Origin: an uncultured Victivallales bacterium
GTDB lineage: Bacteria > Verrucomicrobiota > Lentisphaeria > Victivallales > UBA1829
Length of the DNA stretch: 64,000 nucleotides
Assembly: GCA_944391115.1 (NCBI GenBank)
Contig: CALXSJ010000001.1
Location: 253,169-317,168 of the forward strand
Direction: 5' to 3'
Shown piece after piece: positions 25,143 to 35,916 of this stretch. Position 1 is the stretch's first letter, and every line of letters starts with the position of its first letter. Made by a program: the position numbers and the translations under genes. A model generated the notes under the pieces. That model ran no database searches. It worked only from the letters and a program-made list of their open reading frames with translations, and was not told the origin of the DNA.

Positions 25143-26890
25143 AGCGTTTTTACAATCTGCCGCCCCGCGCGGTCCGTCTTGAGGGACCTATGGGAAAGGC
25201 ATTGCGTCTCACGGTTGAAAACCGCCTGAAAAAAGTGGACTATGCGCATCTTGTCGATCCTTTCCGGCGCCGCAGGGAGCGGGACGGACTCTGGCGCTGT
25301 GAATTCTGGGGGAAGATTGTGCGTTCCGCCATTCATGCATGGCGGGCGACCGGGGACCGTGAACTCCTTTCCATGATTCGGACTACGGTGAACGATCTGC
25401 TTTCCACACAGACGCCGGACGGATGCATCAGTTCCTATCCGGAAGAAAAACAGACTTCCGGGTGGGATATCTGGGGCAGGAAATATGTCCTGCTGGCGCT
25501 GATCCGCTATTATGAGGAGATCGATCCGGACCGCCGCGTGAAACAGGCGTGCACGGATCTGCTGGATCATCTGATGCGCCAGATCCCTTCCGGGGAGAAA
25601 ATGAAGGAATACGGGGAGCATCAGGGCCTTGCGGTGTCGTCCATCCTCGGCGCGGTTGTCGGCGTCTATCGCATTGCCGGAGAAGCGCGGCATCTGGAGT
25701 ATGCCCGCGGAATCGCTGGCTCCGGATGCTCCCTGAAACACAATATTTTCCGCGCCGCCGCGGCAGGGGTTCCTCCCGCCGAAATCGGAAACGGGAAAGC
25801 CTATGAACTGACGTCATGTTTCCAGGGGCTCGCGGAGCTGTGCCGCGCGGATCCGCATCCGGAATATCTTGCCGCGGCAATCCGTTACCGGGAACTGGTG
25901 CGGGATTATGAAATTTTCATTACCGGAGCAGGCGGTCTCAAGGATCTCGGCGGGGAATACTGGCATTACGGGAAATGGGGACAGACGCGGCACGATCCGG
26001 GCGTCATGCTCGGGGAAACCTGCATCACAACCACCTGGATCCGGTACAATGACCTGATTCTCCGCCTGACCGGGGATTGCGGCGCAGCCGGGGAGCTCGA
26101 ACGTGTCTTCTACAACGCCGCCCTCGGCGAGATGACGCCGGATGCGGATTCCTGGATGCATGCGAATCCGACTCCGCTGGCGGGAAGCGCGTTCAAACGC
26201 CCCGCGGATGACCAGATCACGGGGTTCGGGGAAGACTGCTGTCTGGCGCAGGGGCCCGAGGCGATTGCCATGGCTCCGCTCTCCGCCGTCATGCGGACGG
26301 ACGACGGAATCGCGGTCAACTGCTATGAGGAGCTGGAGGCGGATTTCACCACTCCCGGCGGGCAGTGCGCATCGCTCCGGATTTCAGGAGGCTATCCGTT
26401 TGCCGGAAGGGTCAAGCTTTCCCTTGCGCTTTCCCGGGCGGAAAACTGGACGCTCATGCTCCGGATCCCGGACTGGTGGAGCGCCGGGTCCTTTCTCCGG
26501 GTCAACGGATGCGGCATGAAGCCGGAGCCGGGAAGATATCTCGCCCTGAAACGGGAATGGCGGACGGGCGATGAGATTGAAATCGGATTCGATCTTTCCG
26601 TGCGTGCGGTGCGATCGCCGGACATCACCCGGATCGCATTCTGTTCCGGACCACTCGTGCTTGCCCAGGATTCCCGCCTTTCCGAGGTGGACGCTCCGGT
26701 ATCCGGCACAGCCGGGGGCGCTCGCATGCCGGAATCGAGCCTGCCGGAGGGGATCAGCGCCGCATGGGAACTTGCCGACGGCACGAGACTCTGCTGCTAT
26801 GCCGAGGCCGGGAACTGTTTTTCGCGGGAAAACCCGTTTACCGTATGGTGCCCGCCGCGGCATCCGGATTTATTCTTTCACTCAAACTGA
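25139..26890 (+). CDS. GH127-like (DUF1680) beta-L-arabinofuranosidase family protein
   Basis: The 583-residue protein has the (alpha/alpha)6 barrel signs of the GH127/DUF1680 family: GLWRCEFWGKIVRSAIHAW, GWDIWGRKYVLLALIRYY, GETCITTTWIRYND, and the DCCLAQGPEAIAM segment that corresponds to the CC-containing active-site region of family members. A C-terminal beta-sandwich follows (LMLRIPDWWSAGSFLRVNG). Characterised members remove beta-L-arabinofuranose using a zinc-bound Cys. There is no signal peptide, so it acts in the cytoplasm on imported oligosaccharides. I am sure of the superfamily but not of the substrate. Confidence 0.85.
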   Translation: MKRFYNLPPRAVRLEGPMGKALRLTVENRLKKVDYAHLVDPFRRRRERDGLWRCEFWGKIVRSAIHAWRATGDRELLSMIRTTVNDLLSTQTPDGCISSYPEEKQTSGWDIWGRKYVLLALIRYYEEIDPDRRVKQACTDLLDHLMRQIPSGEKMKEYGEHQGLAVSSILGAVVGVYRIAGEARHLEYARGIAGSGCSLKHNIFRAAAAGVPPAEIGNGKAYELTSCFQGLAELCRADPHPEYLAAAIRYRELVRDYEIFITGAGGLKDLGGEYWHYGKWGQTRHDPGVMLGETCITTTWIRYNDLILRLTGDCGAAGELERVFYNAALGEMTPDADSWMHANPTPLAGSAFKRPADDQITGFGEDCCLAQGPEAIAMAPLSAVMRTDDGIAVNCYEELEADFTTPGGQCASLRISGGYPFAGRVKLSLALSRAENWTLMLRIPDWWSAGSFLRVNGCGMKPEPGRYLALKREWRTGDEIEIGFDLSVRAVRSPDITRIAFCSGPLVLAQDSRLSEVDAPVSGTAGGARMPESSLPEGISAAWELADGTRLCCYAEAGNCFSRENPFTVWCPPRHPDLFFHSN

Positions 26891-26903
26891 GGAGCACGGA
26901 ACG

Positions 26904-27875
26904 ATGGAGGATTCAGCTGAACACTACACACTGTCCTATCCGGTATGGAGCGTGACCTGGGACGGGAGGCGGATCTGCGGACGTCCCCTGGAGGAGTCCT
27001 GCCGCCAGCTGGACGCGCTGGCCGCATGCGGGATTGACGAAGTGATGCTTTCCGGATACCACTGCGAAGAGGAGGCGGATTTCGACATGGATGCCGAAAC
27101 CGGGAAACTCGGCGCCGCCCTCCGGGAACGCGGCATGAAAGGCGCGCAGCATCACTCTCTTGTCAGCATGTGGACCACTCCGGGAGAATCGCAGGCGGAG
27201 GTGATCCGCAGAATGAAGAAATGCGTGGACTACACCGCCAATCTGAATGCGGATGTCGTGGTGTTCCATGCCATGAAATTTCTCGGAGGCACGGACATGG
27301 GCGAGGATATCCGGCGGCGTCTGGAGGATGCCGTCGCGCGGACCTCGGAAGCCGCCGTGCGGGAAACGATTCAGGAAAACCTTCATGCGGCGGGAGAATA
27401 CGCGAGAGAGCGCGGCGTCCTGATCGCTCTGGAGAATCTGGACCGTTTCACTCCCTGGTGCGATATGGCGAACCTGCCGGAACTTGTCCGCGGCGCGGAT
27501 TCGGAGGCTGTCGGTTTCTGTCTGGACACCGGTCACGCATGGTGCTGCGGCTGCGATCCGGCGGAATGGGTTCCGGTCATGGGGGACAAACTGTTCACCA
27601 CCCATGTGCACGACAATCACGGACTTCCGGCAAAATTCGCCGGGAGCGGAGGATTGATTGATGTCGTCAATGAGCATCTGGATGAACATCTTTCCCCCGG
27701 ACTCGGCACAATTTCCTGGAGGGATTTCATCCGCGCTCTCCGGAAGTCCGGCTACCGCAGGACGCTGAACTTTGAAACCAACGGATGGCCCGGACTTGAA
27801 GGGCGGGACGCCTACCGATTCGCAATTCAGTTCTGGCGGACCTGCGAATGTCTTGCGGCGGAACACGCAAACTGA
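26904..27875 (+). CDS. Xylose-isomerase-like TIM-barrel protein (sugar phosphate isomerase/epimerase)
   Basis: The 323-residue protein matches the AP-endonuclease-2/xylose-isomerase-like superfamily: ALENLDRFTPWCDM, FCLDTGHAW, FTTHVHDNHG and TLNFETNGWPG, which supply the metal-binding Glu, Asp, His and Glu. The family includes isomerases, epimerases and 2-keto-sugar enzymes, so the exact reaction is open. It lies between the GH127-like gene and a prepilin-like gene in the sugar operon and probably converts a released monosaccharide. The start at 26904 follows GAGGAG; the frame extends further upstream through the GH127 gene but without homology. Confidence 0.85.
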   Translation: MEDSAEHYTLSYPVWSVTWDGRRICGRPLEESCRQLDALAACGIDEVMLSGYHCEEEADFDMDAETGKLGAALRERGMKGAQHHSLVSMWTTPGESQAEVIRRMKKCVDYTANLNADVVVFHAMKFLGGTDMGEDIRRRLEDAVARTSEAAVRETIQENLHAAGEYARERGVLIALENLDRFTPWCDMANLPELVRGADSEAVGFCLDTGHAWCCGCDPAEWVPVMGDKLFTTHVHDNHGLPAKFAGSGGLIDVVNEHLDEHLSPGLGTISWRDFIRALRKSGYRRTLNFETNGWPGLEGRDAYRFAIQFWRTCECLAAEHAN

Positions 27876-27896
27876 TGCAGAGGAGGCCGAAGTTTC

Positions 27897-28754
27897 ATGG
27901 GAAGAACAGAAAAAAACATATGCAGGAGACCGCATGGAAGCGATTTCACCCTGGTGGAGCTTCTTGTTGTAATTGCGGTCATCGCGATTCTGGCCGGCAT
28001 GCTGCTGCCGGCCTTGAGCCGGGCGCGGGATGTGGCAAAACGCATCGGATGCAGCTCCATCCTGAAAAACTTTGGCGTATGGGACATGGCATATACGCAG
28101 GATTACAACGGGTACGGCACTCCGTTCCAGACCGACAGCATGAACTGGAGCAGTTTCTACAATACCAATTACCTGAACAGAAAATCCGGCAATACCGCCT
28201 CCACCTGGCAGCAGAACAATTACATTGAGCTGAAGTTGCGCTGTCCCGCCACAAATCTGACGGTTGAAGGTGTTTTCGCCACTCATCCGGGGGATTACTG
28301 GAATTATATTGCGGTCGCGTTTCCCTACGGGAGAAATTCCTGTTACGGATACTGGTCCGCGACAGGAGGGGAGCGGCTTTGCATCCGGGTGGCCAGGATC
28401 AAGTATCCTTCCCGGCGGATTACTTTCGGGGATCGGATGGAGGGGATCACTCCGCCGGGATCGGATCCGACCGGATCCGGCGGACTGGTCCGTGCTCTCT
28501 CGGTGGAGCGTCCCGTCGGAGATCAGCATCACAGATCCACGCCGCTGGCTTTTCAGGACGGCCGCGTGGAATCCGTGAATCCGTATCAGGTCAATCCCAT
28601 CGGAACCCTGCCGGGGAGCGTGGACCCCGCCACCAACAAAACCGTCGTGCAGTTCATCAATGGGAGCATCGGAAGTTCCTCGCCGGACATCAAATATCTC
28701 TGGGGGGTAAATGGTGCAACCGCCGGCGGCGATTACCGGTATGACTACCCGTAA
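27897..28754 (+). CDS. Prepilin-like protein with H-x9-DG signature
   Basis: The 285-residue protein carries [19 protein letters not shown] followed by [14 protein letters not shown], the pilin-like N terminus. The signature is [15 protein letters not shown]. The residue before Phe is Asp rather than Gly, and the leader (about 16 residues) is rich in Arg and Lys. The mature part is rich in Gly, Asn and Tyr. It lies in the middle of the sugar operon 19467-30919, with a HAD hydrolase gene 21 bases downstream, and is the second of four such proteins in the window. Confidence 0.87.
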   Translation: MGRTEKNICRRPHGSDFTLVELLVVIAVIAILAGMLLPALSRARDVAKRIGCSSILKNFGVWDMAYTQDYNGYGTPFQTDSMNWSSFYNTNYLNRKSGNTASTWQQNNYIELKLRCPATNLTVEGVFATHPGDYWNYIAVAFPYGRNSCYGYWSATGGERLCIRVARIKYPSRRITFGDRMEGITPPGSDPTGSGGLVRALSVERPVGDQHHRSTPLAFQDGRVESVNPYQVNPIGTLPGSVDPATNKTVVQFINGSIGSSSPDIKYLWGVNGATAGGDYRYDYP

Positions 28755-28774
28755 TAAGCAATTGGAAGGACCCT

Positions 28775-29446
28775 ATGAAACAGAATTTCCGCGATTCGCA
28801 ATATTATATTTTTGACATTGACGGAACACTCACGCGCTACCGGGAGACCGTGAAGGCGGAAAATTTTCTGCACCGCAATTTCCTGTTCCCCGTTCTGCGC
28901 GACATGATGGTGGAGCGCGGCATGGGAAGAAAAGAGGCCGAAGACGGCATTTTGCAGGTTACGGAACAGATTGTTTACTGGGACTATACGGATATTGTCT
29001 CGGCATTCGGACTTCCTGCGAAAGAGGCTTATGAGCGGATGTGGGAATGGCACAGGAACAATCTGGAGCCGTATCATGACGCGGTGGAAATGGCGAAACG
29101 TCTTTTCAAGGCGGGAAAGACCCTCTTCATCGTCAGCAACAATCCGTATTCGGGATGCTGCATGAAACTGCGGGTCTGCGGGCTTGCCGATGAATTCGGA
29201 TCGCCCTGGTTCCGGCGGATTCTCGGAACCGACGGGCTGCGCGGGTGCAAATGCGAGCCCGGCGTATGGCAAAGGGCTGTTGATCAGATTCCGGTTGATC
29301 CCGCGGAGATCTGCGTCATCGGGGACAATCCGCTGGAGGATGGCGAGCTTCCGCGGAGATGCGGAGTCGGAAAGACGATCCTGCTGCCGCGGGGAAAGTG
29401 TCTGCGCGGCATTGATTACGAAAATGAAGAAGAAAGGAATGTTTGA
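28775..29446 (+). CDS. HAD-superfamily phosphatase
   Basis: The 223-residue protein has HAD motif I FDIDGTLT (Asp nucleophile near residue 14), motif II FIVSNN and motif IV GDNPLEDGE, with a helical cap between I and II (about residues 25-95). It would remove phosphate from a small sugar phosphate or similar metabolite in the cytoplasm. The distance to the next gene is nil: the TGA ends one base before the next ATG. GGAAGGA precedes its start. The substrate is probably linked to the sugar handled by the neighbouring isomerase-like enzyme, which is inference. Confidence 0.87.
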   Translation: MKQNFRDSQYYIFDIDGTLTRYRETVKAENFLHRNFLFPVLRDMMVERGMGRKEAEDGILQVTEQIVYWDYTDIVSAFGLPAKEAYERMWEWHRNNLEPYHDAVEMAKRLFKAGKTLFIVSNNPYSGCCMKLRVCGLADEFGSPWFRRILGTDGLRGCKCEPGVWQRAVDQIPVDPAEICVIGDNPLEDGELPRRCGVGKTILLPRGKCLRGIDYENEEERNV

Positions 29447-30919
29447 ATGATGAACCCGGCGGAAGACAGGAAAAAAGTTCTCGGAGCATGGCTCGGCAAA
29501 GCGGTCGGGGGAACGCTGGGGCAGCCATGGGAAGGGTGCCGGGGACCGCTCGGTCTCACTTTTTATGATCCCGTCCCGACAGAAATGATGCCGAATGACG
29601 ATCTGGATCTTCAGGTCGTCTGGGCCTGCCGCCTCGCGACGGACTGGAATGGCGCGGTCTCGCTCGAACATTTCGCGGACGCATGGCTCAGAAACATCGG
29701 CTTCCCCTGTGATGAATACGGTGTGGTGATCCGCAACCTCAGACTCGGCATCCCTCCGCCCTGGTCCGGGCGCTATGACAACTGGTTCACGGACGGTCTC
29801 GGCGGCGCGATCCGCGCCGAACTCTGGGCTGTTCTTGCTCCCGGCGACCCCGAACTTGCCGCCGCACTTGCGGGCATGGACGCTTCGCTGGATCATGACG
29901 GGAACGGAATTTACGCCGAACAGTTTCTTGCCGCGCTGGAGAGCTGCGCTTTTCTGGAATCCGATCTGAAGCAGCTGATCGGAAGAGGGCTTTCCGTGAT
30001 TCCCGCCGATTCTCTTCTGCACCGGGCGGTTTCGGATACGGTTTCATGGTGCGAGGCAGGCAGGAATTTTACGGAGATCAGGGAGCTTGTCATGCGGCAT
30101 TACGGCAGTCCCAATTTCACGGATGTCAAGATGAATCTCTCCTTTGTGACGGCGGCTCTCCTGCTCGGCGGCGGAGATTTTGAGAAATCGGTCTGCACCG
30201 CGGTCAATTTCGGACAGGACGCCGACTGCAACGGCGCCACGGTCGGAGCCATCCTCGGTATTGTGAATCCGGATTCCATACCGGAGCGCTGGCTTGCTCC
30301 GATCGGACGGAATCTGGTGCTTAATCCCGGAATTTCCGGAGTGGATGCTCCGCCGACGCTTGATGCATTTACCGACCTTGTCATTGCTCTCCGGGGCAGA
30401 CTGCGGATTGAGAAAAGCGAACTTCCCGCTCCGGATCTCGCGCAATTCCGCATCCCGTTCCGCCGTTCGGTGTTCCGTCCCTGGTTTGCCGCGGACTTCC
30501 GCAAGTTCGATCCGGCGCCTTCGCCGGATCCGGAGCCGTTTCTTGCGCCGGGCAATCTTTTCCGTGTGGATTTTTCGGATCTTCCGCCGGAATCCATGCT
30601 CGTGCTTGAGACGGATTTCATGCTGTCCGCGGATGGTTTCGCGCGTCTTCTGGTGAACACTCCGGCCAATATGCGCGTATGGGTGGACGGCGTCCGGCGC
30701 TTCGGCCGGGAAGGCGGCGCCATGATTCCCGCCTTCCACAGGGCGCCGCTGAATCAGATGGCGGATCTCTCCCTCGCAAAGGGGCTTCATACGCTCCGGA
30801 TCGGACTGGCCCCCGCGGATGAGGCAATGCGCCAGGCGGAACTTCTGTTCGGAATCGCGGATGAGAACAACCAGTGGATTCCCGGAATGTTCCGCCGGAA
30901 TCCCGGAAGTCCGGTCTGA
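29447..30919 (+). CDS. ADP-ribosylglycohydrolase-family protein with C-terminal beta domain
   Basis: The 490-residue protein has the ADP-ribosylglycohydrolase (DraG) pattern: GAWLGKAVGGTLGQPWEG near the N terminus, NDDLDLQVVW in place of the usual DDT metal site, and GQDADCNGATVGAILG near residue 265. The last 150 residues form a separate domain (MLVLETDFMLSADGFARL, MRVWVDGVRRFG) like a carbohydrate-binding jelly roll. The family cleaves N- or O-ribosyl bonds, and versions in carbohydrate loci are suspected to be glycosidases with other substrates. It has no signal peptide and is the last gene of the operon. Confidence 0.82.
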   Translation: MMNPAEDRKKVLGAWLGKAVGGTLGQPWEGCRGPLGLTFYDPVPTEMMPNDDLDLQVVWACRLATDWNGAVSLEHFADAWLRNIGFPCDEYGVVIRNLRLGIPPPWSGRYDNWFTDGLGGAIRAELWAVLAPGDPELAAALAGMDASLDHDGNGIYAEQFLAALESCAFLESDLKQLIGRGLSVIPADSLLHRAVSDTVSWCEAGRNFTEIRELVMRHYGSPNFTDVKMNLSFVTAALLLGGGDFEKSVCTAVNFGQDADCNGATVGAILGIVNPDSIPERWLAPIGRNLVLNPGISGVDAPPTLDAFTDLVIALRGRLRIEKSELPAPDLAQFRIPFRRSVFRPWFAADFRKFDPAPSPDPEPFLAPGNLFRVDFSDLPPESMLVLETDFMLSADGFARLLVNTPANMRVWVDGVRRFGREGGAMIPAFHRAPLNQMADLSLAKGLHTLRIGLAPADEAMRQAELLFGIADENNQWIPGMFRRNPGSPV

Positions 30920-31049
30920 TACGCGTTCCATGCCCTCCGGCACCCGGTTTTTTCTTTTTGCCGGAAATACCGGGAAAGCCTCCCCGTCGAGCGGACGATG
31001 CCTGCGGGAACGGAATCACGTCATCCGGCTCCGGAGGCGTGAGGAGCAC

Positions 31050-31883
31050 TTACCAGTTGTCGGATGCGCTTTTCTTCCAGGGATTCCAGAATGTGGTGTC
31101 GGCGTCTCCCACCCGGCGCTGGTGACTCGGCATCCTGTTCCGGGAAACTGCTGCGACGTGCAGATCCAGAAAAAGAACGTTGCAGTTTCCGGGGCCGTTC
31201 AGGAGCGGGGTGTCCGTTCCCGCCCCGTCCGCGCCGGTATCCGACCGGGGATTGTCATGCGGAAAGGCGGGCCACATCACCTTGGTATAGCTCGTCTGGT
31301 ACTGTCCCAGTGCGACTTCCGCAAGATAGCAGCCGCGCGAAGGCATGCGGACCTGATGAATTTTCCCCGCATCGGAAGCTCCGTTTACGCTGGTGAATGC
31401 CAGTTTTGCGAGAAGTCCGATGGCGGAAACCTCATTTTTGTCCAGGGCTTCCCACTTTCGCGCCGGACATGCAAACGGAGAAAGAACGCTGCCCGAGGAC
31501 AATCTGGAAAAGCCGCCGATCACCGCTTTTTTTGTAGAACCGCAGTAGGGAGTCAGCTGTCCCTCCGTCCCGTTGAACCAGTAGAGTCTCGGGGAATAAT
31601 AGCTGTTGGTGTAAAGCACCGGCCAGTCGTTGTTGTCGCCGGTGTAAAGGGCGGCGGCCTTGCCGAGCATGCTCATGTTTCCGACACACCGGATCCGCTG
31701 CGCCATGTCTTTGGCGCGCTGCAGCGCCGGCAGCAGCATGGCGGCGAGAATTGCGATGATCGCAATCACAATCAGGAGCTCGATCAATGTGAAAAGTCGC
31801 CTTTTCTCCTGTTTTTCCCGCAGGATCCGCTGCTGCGGGGCGGGAATCCACGATAGTTTCAGTGAGTGTCGGCAATTTGTCAT
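31050..31883 (-). CDS. Prepilin-like protein, third copy
   Basis: The 277-residue protein has a 30-residue basic leader, then [19 protein letters not shown] and [14 protein letters not shown]. The residue before Phe is Leu. Near the C terminus [14 protein letters not shown] and an N-terminal HDNPRSD take the place of a strict H-x9-DG signature, so this copy is a variant. It is the last gene of the operon headed by the GntR regulator at 35913-37142, and its start overlaps the stop of the beta-helix gene by four bases. Confidence 0.85.
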   Translation of the reverse strand: MTNCRHSLKLSWIPAPQQRILREKQEKRRLFTLIELLIVIAIIAILAAMLLPALQRAKDMAQRIRCVGNMSMLGKAAALYTGDNNDWPVLYTNSYYSPRLYWFNGTEGQLTPYCGSTKKAVIGGFSRLSSGSVLSPFACPARKWEALDKNEVSAIGLLAKLAFTSVNGASDAGKIHQVRMPSRGCYLAEVALGQYQTSYTKVMWPAFPHDNPRSDTGADGAGTDTPLLNGPGNCNVLFLDLHVAAVSRNRMPSHQRRVGDADTTFWNPWKKSASDNW

Positions 31884-34849
31884 TTCGGCGCTCCATTTTT
31901 GAAAAGTTGAGGGTTCAGACCGATGTCCCGCTTGAGAAGCTCCGGATTTTCCGAGATGAAATCCGCAAAGGAGAACGGCGCATAGGTCCGGTTGCCGCGC
32001 ATTCGCATCTCCTCCCGGTCCATCCTGTTCTGGAGATCAAGCGCTTCCGCGGAGTATCCGGTGCGGCGACGTTTTGTCGTAAGAGGATTTTCCGTAAACG
32101 AAAGCAGCTGCCCGACCGCCGGGATGGCGGGATTGGCAAAAAAGGAACTCCCCGCGTGATTCGTATCTTTGAGGAGCTGCGCATAAACGACCTTGCGCGA
32201 GACGGGCTTGTCTCCGAGGCGGTAATAGCTGAATGCCAGGCGGTTCTCCGGAGTCTGGCGCAGGAAGAAACAGTTGTCTTTTTCCCGGAGCGCCTCCAGA
32301 TGCCAGAGTTCAATCAGCGCGTTTCCGTATTTCATCGGGATCACGTCCGCAACGAGATTGTTGTGGAAATAAAACAGCTCCTCCGGCAGATTGTGCACAT
32401 GGAGATGGGTGCACTGGTTGTTGTACCAGACGCAGTTGCGGATTTCCAGATCGGGGCAGCGCATGAAGGTGGCGCCGGAAAATCCGCGCATGATGACGCA
32501 GTTGTCCAGAAGCAGACGGCGCACGGAATTCGCATAGACGAAGCGGGGCGTATAGCCGAACGAGCGTCCGTCGTAGAAACAGCGCCGGAGCGTGATGTCG
32601 TGTCCGCCGTCGATTTTCACGCCGCAGTCCCCGTTGACTTCCCGGAGCGTCAGTCCGTCGATCACAACGTGCGTCTTGTTTTTCAGATGAATCAGGGTGG
32701 AGAAAACGCGTCCGGCGTCCAGGACTACCTGTTCCCCGGGGCGGTTGCGGAGCGTTACAGTTCTGCCGGAGTCTCCGCCGGAACGGAACCGGAGCACTTC
32801 CCGGTAGACGCCTCCCGCGATCATCACGGTATCGCCTGCGCGGGCGGCATCCAGAGCGTCGGATATGACGGGATATTCCGTATTCTTCCCCGCATGCAGA
32901 ATCCGGGGCTTCGCCGGTTTTGCCGCCGTGGTGAACTCCGCTGTTTCGGACCGGATCGTCAGCCGGGGCTTCGCCTTGTCCAGCTGTTCCAGTTCGGCGT
33001 TGCTGTGGTGTTCCCGGATTGGCGAGCGGGAGTGAACGCGGAAATAATACCGGGTGTCCGGTTTCAACCCGGAAAGAGTGACGCTGTGGAAATTGCCGCC
33101 GGAAAAGGCGTTTCCTGCTTTTTCCCGGCATTCCGGCGTGGTTCCCCAGAAGAGTTCGCTTGTAACATCGGGGGCATCCGTCCACCATTCAATGTCGCAT
33201 GTCGTATCCGTGAGGGCGTAAACGGCAGGTTTTCCGATGATTCCCGCCGACCGCCGGGGATGCAGGCGATAGGGGCCTTCCGGCATCGCGTCAAAACTCT
33301 GCCCCGGACCGACGGGAAAAAGTCCCGGCGCGCGGATGGCTGCTCCGACGTTGGCGTATTCAAATCCGGCGGCACGGGAAACATCCGGCGCCTCCTTGAA
33401 ACGGTTGTGTGTCAGGGCAAGCCCGCTTCCCGAAAAATGCGCGCCCGCGGCAAATTCACAGGAGCGGACACTCCCGCCGAAGCCCGAAAGAATCACTTCC
33501 CCCCGGAAATCCAGATCTTCCAGCGTCACATTCCGTCCCGTGATCCGCGCCCCGCGGACGACGGCGCGTTTCCCGCTGCCCCGGGTGCGGACCGTCACAT
33601 TGTCGGCGGCAATTTCAAGACACGGATAATTTCCTGTTTCCAGGAGAATCGTCATTCCCGGTTCGATTCTGGGCGGCATTCCGATCTGCACATCCTGAAT
33701 CGGGCGGAAATCATAGCGCTCCGGATCCGCAAAGCGTTTCATCCATTCCTTTTTCGGAATGCGGTTCAGAAGCGGCGGATCATTGCGGAGAAAATGGTTG
33801 GCTCCGGAGAAGATATTGCCGCTGCTCTGTTCGGAGGCGATCATGCCCTCGCTGCGGCTGTTCCGGATGATAGAATCTGTGGCGTTTCCTTTAATCATGA
33901 ATCCATACTGTTCTCCGAAGGAGTCGCAGTCTTCGATTAGGCCGTTCTTGATATTTCCCCCGTAGATCCGGATTCCGTTTCCGTTGAGGCTGTATGAGGA
34001 ACGGCAGCGGCGGATCGTGCTGTTTTCGCAGCTGCCGTAGACGATGATGTTTCCGCCGGAAAGCGGCTGCTTCGACCCGTTCGCATAGGCGACACAGTCT
34101 TCAATAAGGGTGTTTTTCGGGGTTACGCCGAGAGAGATTCCATTGCTGTTGAGAAATGCCCGGCAGCGGCGGACCGTTGTGTTTCTTGCCCCGGTCAGAT
34201 AGATGCCGTGACGGGAGGCGCTCCAGGGATTGTTCTTCACCATTTCATGGGAATAAAATCCCGTGACGGAAATGCCGTCAAGTTCGAAATCGACAGCGTT
34301 GGCAATCACGAACCCGTTTCCGGGCAGAACGGAAACGGAAAGATGAGCTGGATCCGGCTCGCGTCCGTCTGTTGTGGAGAGATAGAGTTTTCCGTTTTCC
34401 AGCACGAAATGGCCGAAATCGAATTCCAGCTCCCGGATGCTTGCAGACGGTGTCAGGATTTTGAGCGTGTCACGCTCATTTACGGCGAATGCCGGTTCGT
34501 TCCAGTCCGCCTCATAGACGAAACGGTATCCGGGGATTTTCCGGAAACGTGGCGCGGGTTTGTCTCCGTGAATGAGAACCGACCCCGGATATTTTGCCCG
34601 GATAACGGTCCGTTTGCCACCCTCTTTACCGGGCAGTTTCCACTCCACGGACTCGAAGTAGCGCCCCGGCAGAATGGTCAGGGTATCGCCGTTTCCGATT
34701 GCACGGACACCGCGGGAGATGGTGCGGAACGCCTCGCTCTCCTTTTTTCCGGATGCGCCGTCGTTTCCTGTGACGGAGACAAAATACTCCTCTGCCGCCG
34801 CCCCGAAGAGTATGGCGGAGAGAGCCAGAAGCGGAAGCAGTGTTTTCAT
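31880..34849 (-). CDS. Secreted right-handed beta-helix protein with two helices and a fibronectin-like link
   Basis: The 989-residue protein has a signal peptide ([19 protein letters not shown]) and a DUF1565-like start ([20 protein letters not shown]). Residues about 20-400 give one set of parallel beta-helix coils ([34 protein letters not shown]). A fibronectin III-like stretch follows ([28 protein letters not shown]), then a second helix ([19 protein letters not shown]). Such folds are typical of pectate lyases and other polysaccharide lyases, or simple glycan-binding. I cannot find the Asp/Lys/Arg catalytic set of classical pectate lyases by eye. The start at 34849 overlaps the preceding stop by ATGA, so it is preferred to an upstream ATG at 34861. 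Confidence 0.8.
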   Translation of the reverse strand: MKTLLPLLALSAILFGAAAEEYFVSVTGNDGASGKKESEAFRTISRGVRAIGNGDTLTILPGRYFESVEWKLPGKEGGKRTVIRAKYPGSVLIHGDKPAPRFRKIPGYRFVYEADWNEPAFAVNERDTLKILTPSASIRELEFDFGHFVLENGKLYLSTTDGREPDPAHLSVSVLPGNGFVIANAVDFELDGISVTGFYSHEMVKNNPWSASRHGIYLTGARNTTVRRCRAFLNSNGISLGVTPKNTLIEDCVAYANGSKQPLSGGNIIVYGSCENSTIRRCRSSYSLNGNGIRIYGGNIKNGLIEDCDSFGEQYGFMIKGNATDSIIRNSRSEGMIASEQSSGNIFSGANHFLRNDPPLLNRIPKKEWMKRFADPERYDFRPIQDVQIGMPPRIEPGMTILLETGNYPCLEIAADNVTVRTRGSGKRAVVRGARITGRNVTLEDLDFRGEVILSGFGGSVRSCEFAAGAHFSGSGLALTHNRFKEAPDVSRAAGFEYANVGAAIRAPGLFPVGPGQSFDAMPEGPYRLHPRRSAGIIGKPAVYALTDTTCDIEWWTDAPDVTSELFWGTTPECREKAGNAFSGGNFHSVTLSGLKPDTRYYFRVHSRSPIREHHSNAELEQLDKAKPRLTIRSETAEFTTAAKPAKPRILHAGKNTEYPVISDALDAARAGDTVMIAGGVYREVLRFRSGGDSGRTVTLRNRPGEQVVLDAGRVFSTLIHLKNKTHVVIDGLTLREVNGDCGVKIDGGHDITLRRCFYDGRSFGYTPRFVYANSVRRLLLDNCVIMRGFSGATFMRCPDLEIRNCVWYNNQCTHLHVHNLPEELFYFHNNLVADVIPMKYGNALIELWHLEALREKDNCFFLRQTPENRLAFSYYRLGDKPVSRKVVYAQLLKDTNHAGSSFFANPAIPAVGQLLSFTENPLTTKRRRTGYSAEALDLQNRMDREEMRMRGNRTYAPFSFADFISENPELLKRDIGLNPQLFKNGAPK

Positions 34850-35916
34850 GCGAGATGCCATCCTTCTTCCATTTTTTTGAATTTCCGGCCTGGTTCCGCC
34901 AGCAGCTCCGCTTCCGAGACATAGCATACTGCGAGTCCCGGTGCGGTGACAGGCTGATAGGCGATGCCGTTCATGATTCCGTTACGATCCGCCCGGCCTT
35001 CTTCCAGAACCTCAAGGGTCTGAATGTCCCGGAGTTCAAACAGGCGGTCTCCTTCATGCACTTCATCATACAGTTCCTTGAAATAACGGATGTGTCCTGT
35101 ATGCGAGACCTTCAGAGTCTGAGTATTCTCCGGGGTGCTGAAATCGGTTTTCCAGACGGGATTGGCGATTTTCACCTCGCCGGCGGTCATTCTTGCCGCG
35201 CACATGGCGTTGCGTAGCGCCTGTTTGCCGAACTCGTATTCATGCTCGGCGAGAGCGTGCTGCACGGAGAATTCCAGACAGATTGCGTAGGAGTTGCGTC
35301 CGAGACTTCCCTGCCAGGAGAGATTGCCGCGCGAGTTTTCATCCGGATTCGGATCGCACATTGCGATGCGCTGCACTCCGAGCGCGGCGGCAAACAGGAG
35401 ATTTTTCGGGAATCTGTTGTAGACGACCGGTTTTCTGGCCTGGAGGCAATGCATGTCGATGATGAGATTCGAGTGCCCGCAGAATTCGTTCCAGAGCCAT
35501 CTGGTGATTTCCCCTGCGAGTCCCGGCATGTTCGGACGGTTCCAGAGCCGGTTCATGTTGTAGAGTGTCACGGTGCTGTCCCGTCCCAGATTCCAGGGGC
35601 AGTAGTTGTGCCGGAAACGGGAATAATAGTAATCCTTGATTTTGCTCAGATCCTCCCGTTCCGGATAGAACTCATAATCCATTTCCAGCGCCGGAGGATT
35701 GGCGCACGGAATGATATGGAGCGTCCCGCAGAAATTCCCTGCTTCCATTTCCTGTGCGAACTCCGGAAGCAGGCACGGGCCGGAGTGCTCCATTCCATGC
35801 TGGCCGGCAATCACGGTCATGACCGGGCCGGGGGCGTTTCCGCGGATTGTCCAGGCCGTGACTGTGATTGCGCGGCCGTTTGCATCGTGAAAAGTTTTCC
35901 GTTGTGTTTCTCTCAT
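34846..35916 (-). CDS. M14-like (succinylglutamate desuccinylase/aspartoacylase family) hydrolase
   Basis: The 356-residue protein shows the zinc motif of the AstE/AspA branch, GQHGMEHSGP, and a later His in LIIDMHCLQARKPVV. The end has a lipoyl-like beta domain (HEGDRLFELRDIQTLEVLEEG) as in several AstE-type proteins. The family hydrolyses amides or esters of small acids. Located between a GntR regulator and a beta-helix protein, it may remove an acyl group from a degradation product, but that is inference. The start at 35916 overlaps the GntR stop by ATGA; a longer frame upstream has no homology. Confidence 0.83.
   Translation of the reverse strand: MRETQRKTFHDANGRAITVTAWTIRGNAPGPVMTVIAGQHGMEHSGPCLLPEFAQEMEAGNFCGTLHIIPCANPPALEMDYEFYPEREDLSKIKDYYYSRFRHNYCPWNLGRDSTVTLYNMNRLWNRPNMPGLAGEITRWLWNEFCGHSNLIIDMHCLQARKPVVYNRFPKNLLFAAALGVQRIAMCDPNPDENSRGNLSWQGSLGRNSYAICLEFSVQHALAEHEYEFGKQALRNAMCAARMTAGEVKIANPVWKTDFSTPENTQTLKVSHTGHIRYFKELYDEVHEGDRLFELRDIQTLEVLEEGRADRNGIMNGIAYQPVTAPGLAVCYVSEAELLAEPGRKFKKMEEGWHLA

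Noticed and set aside
26913-28532. 539-codon minus-strand frame
   Set aside because: It runs against the isomerase-like and prepilin-like genes, both of which show clear family motifs.
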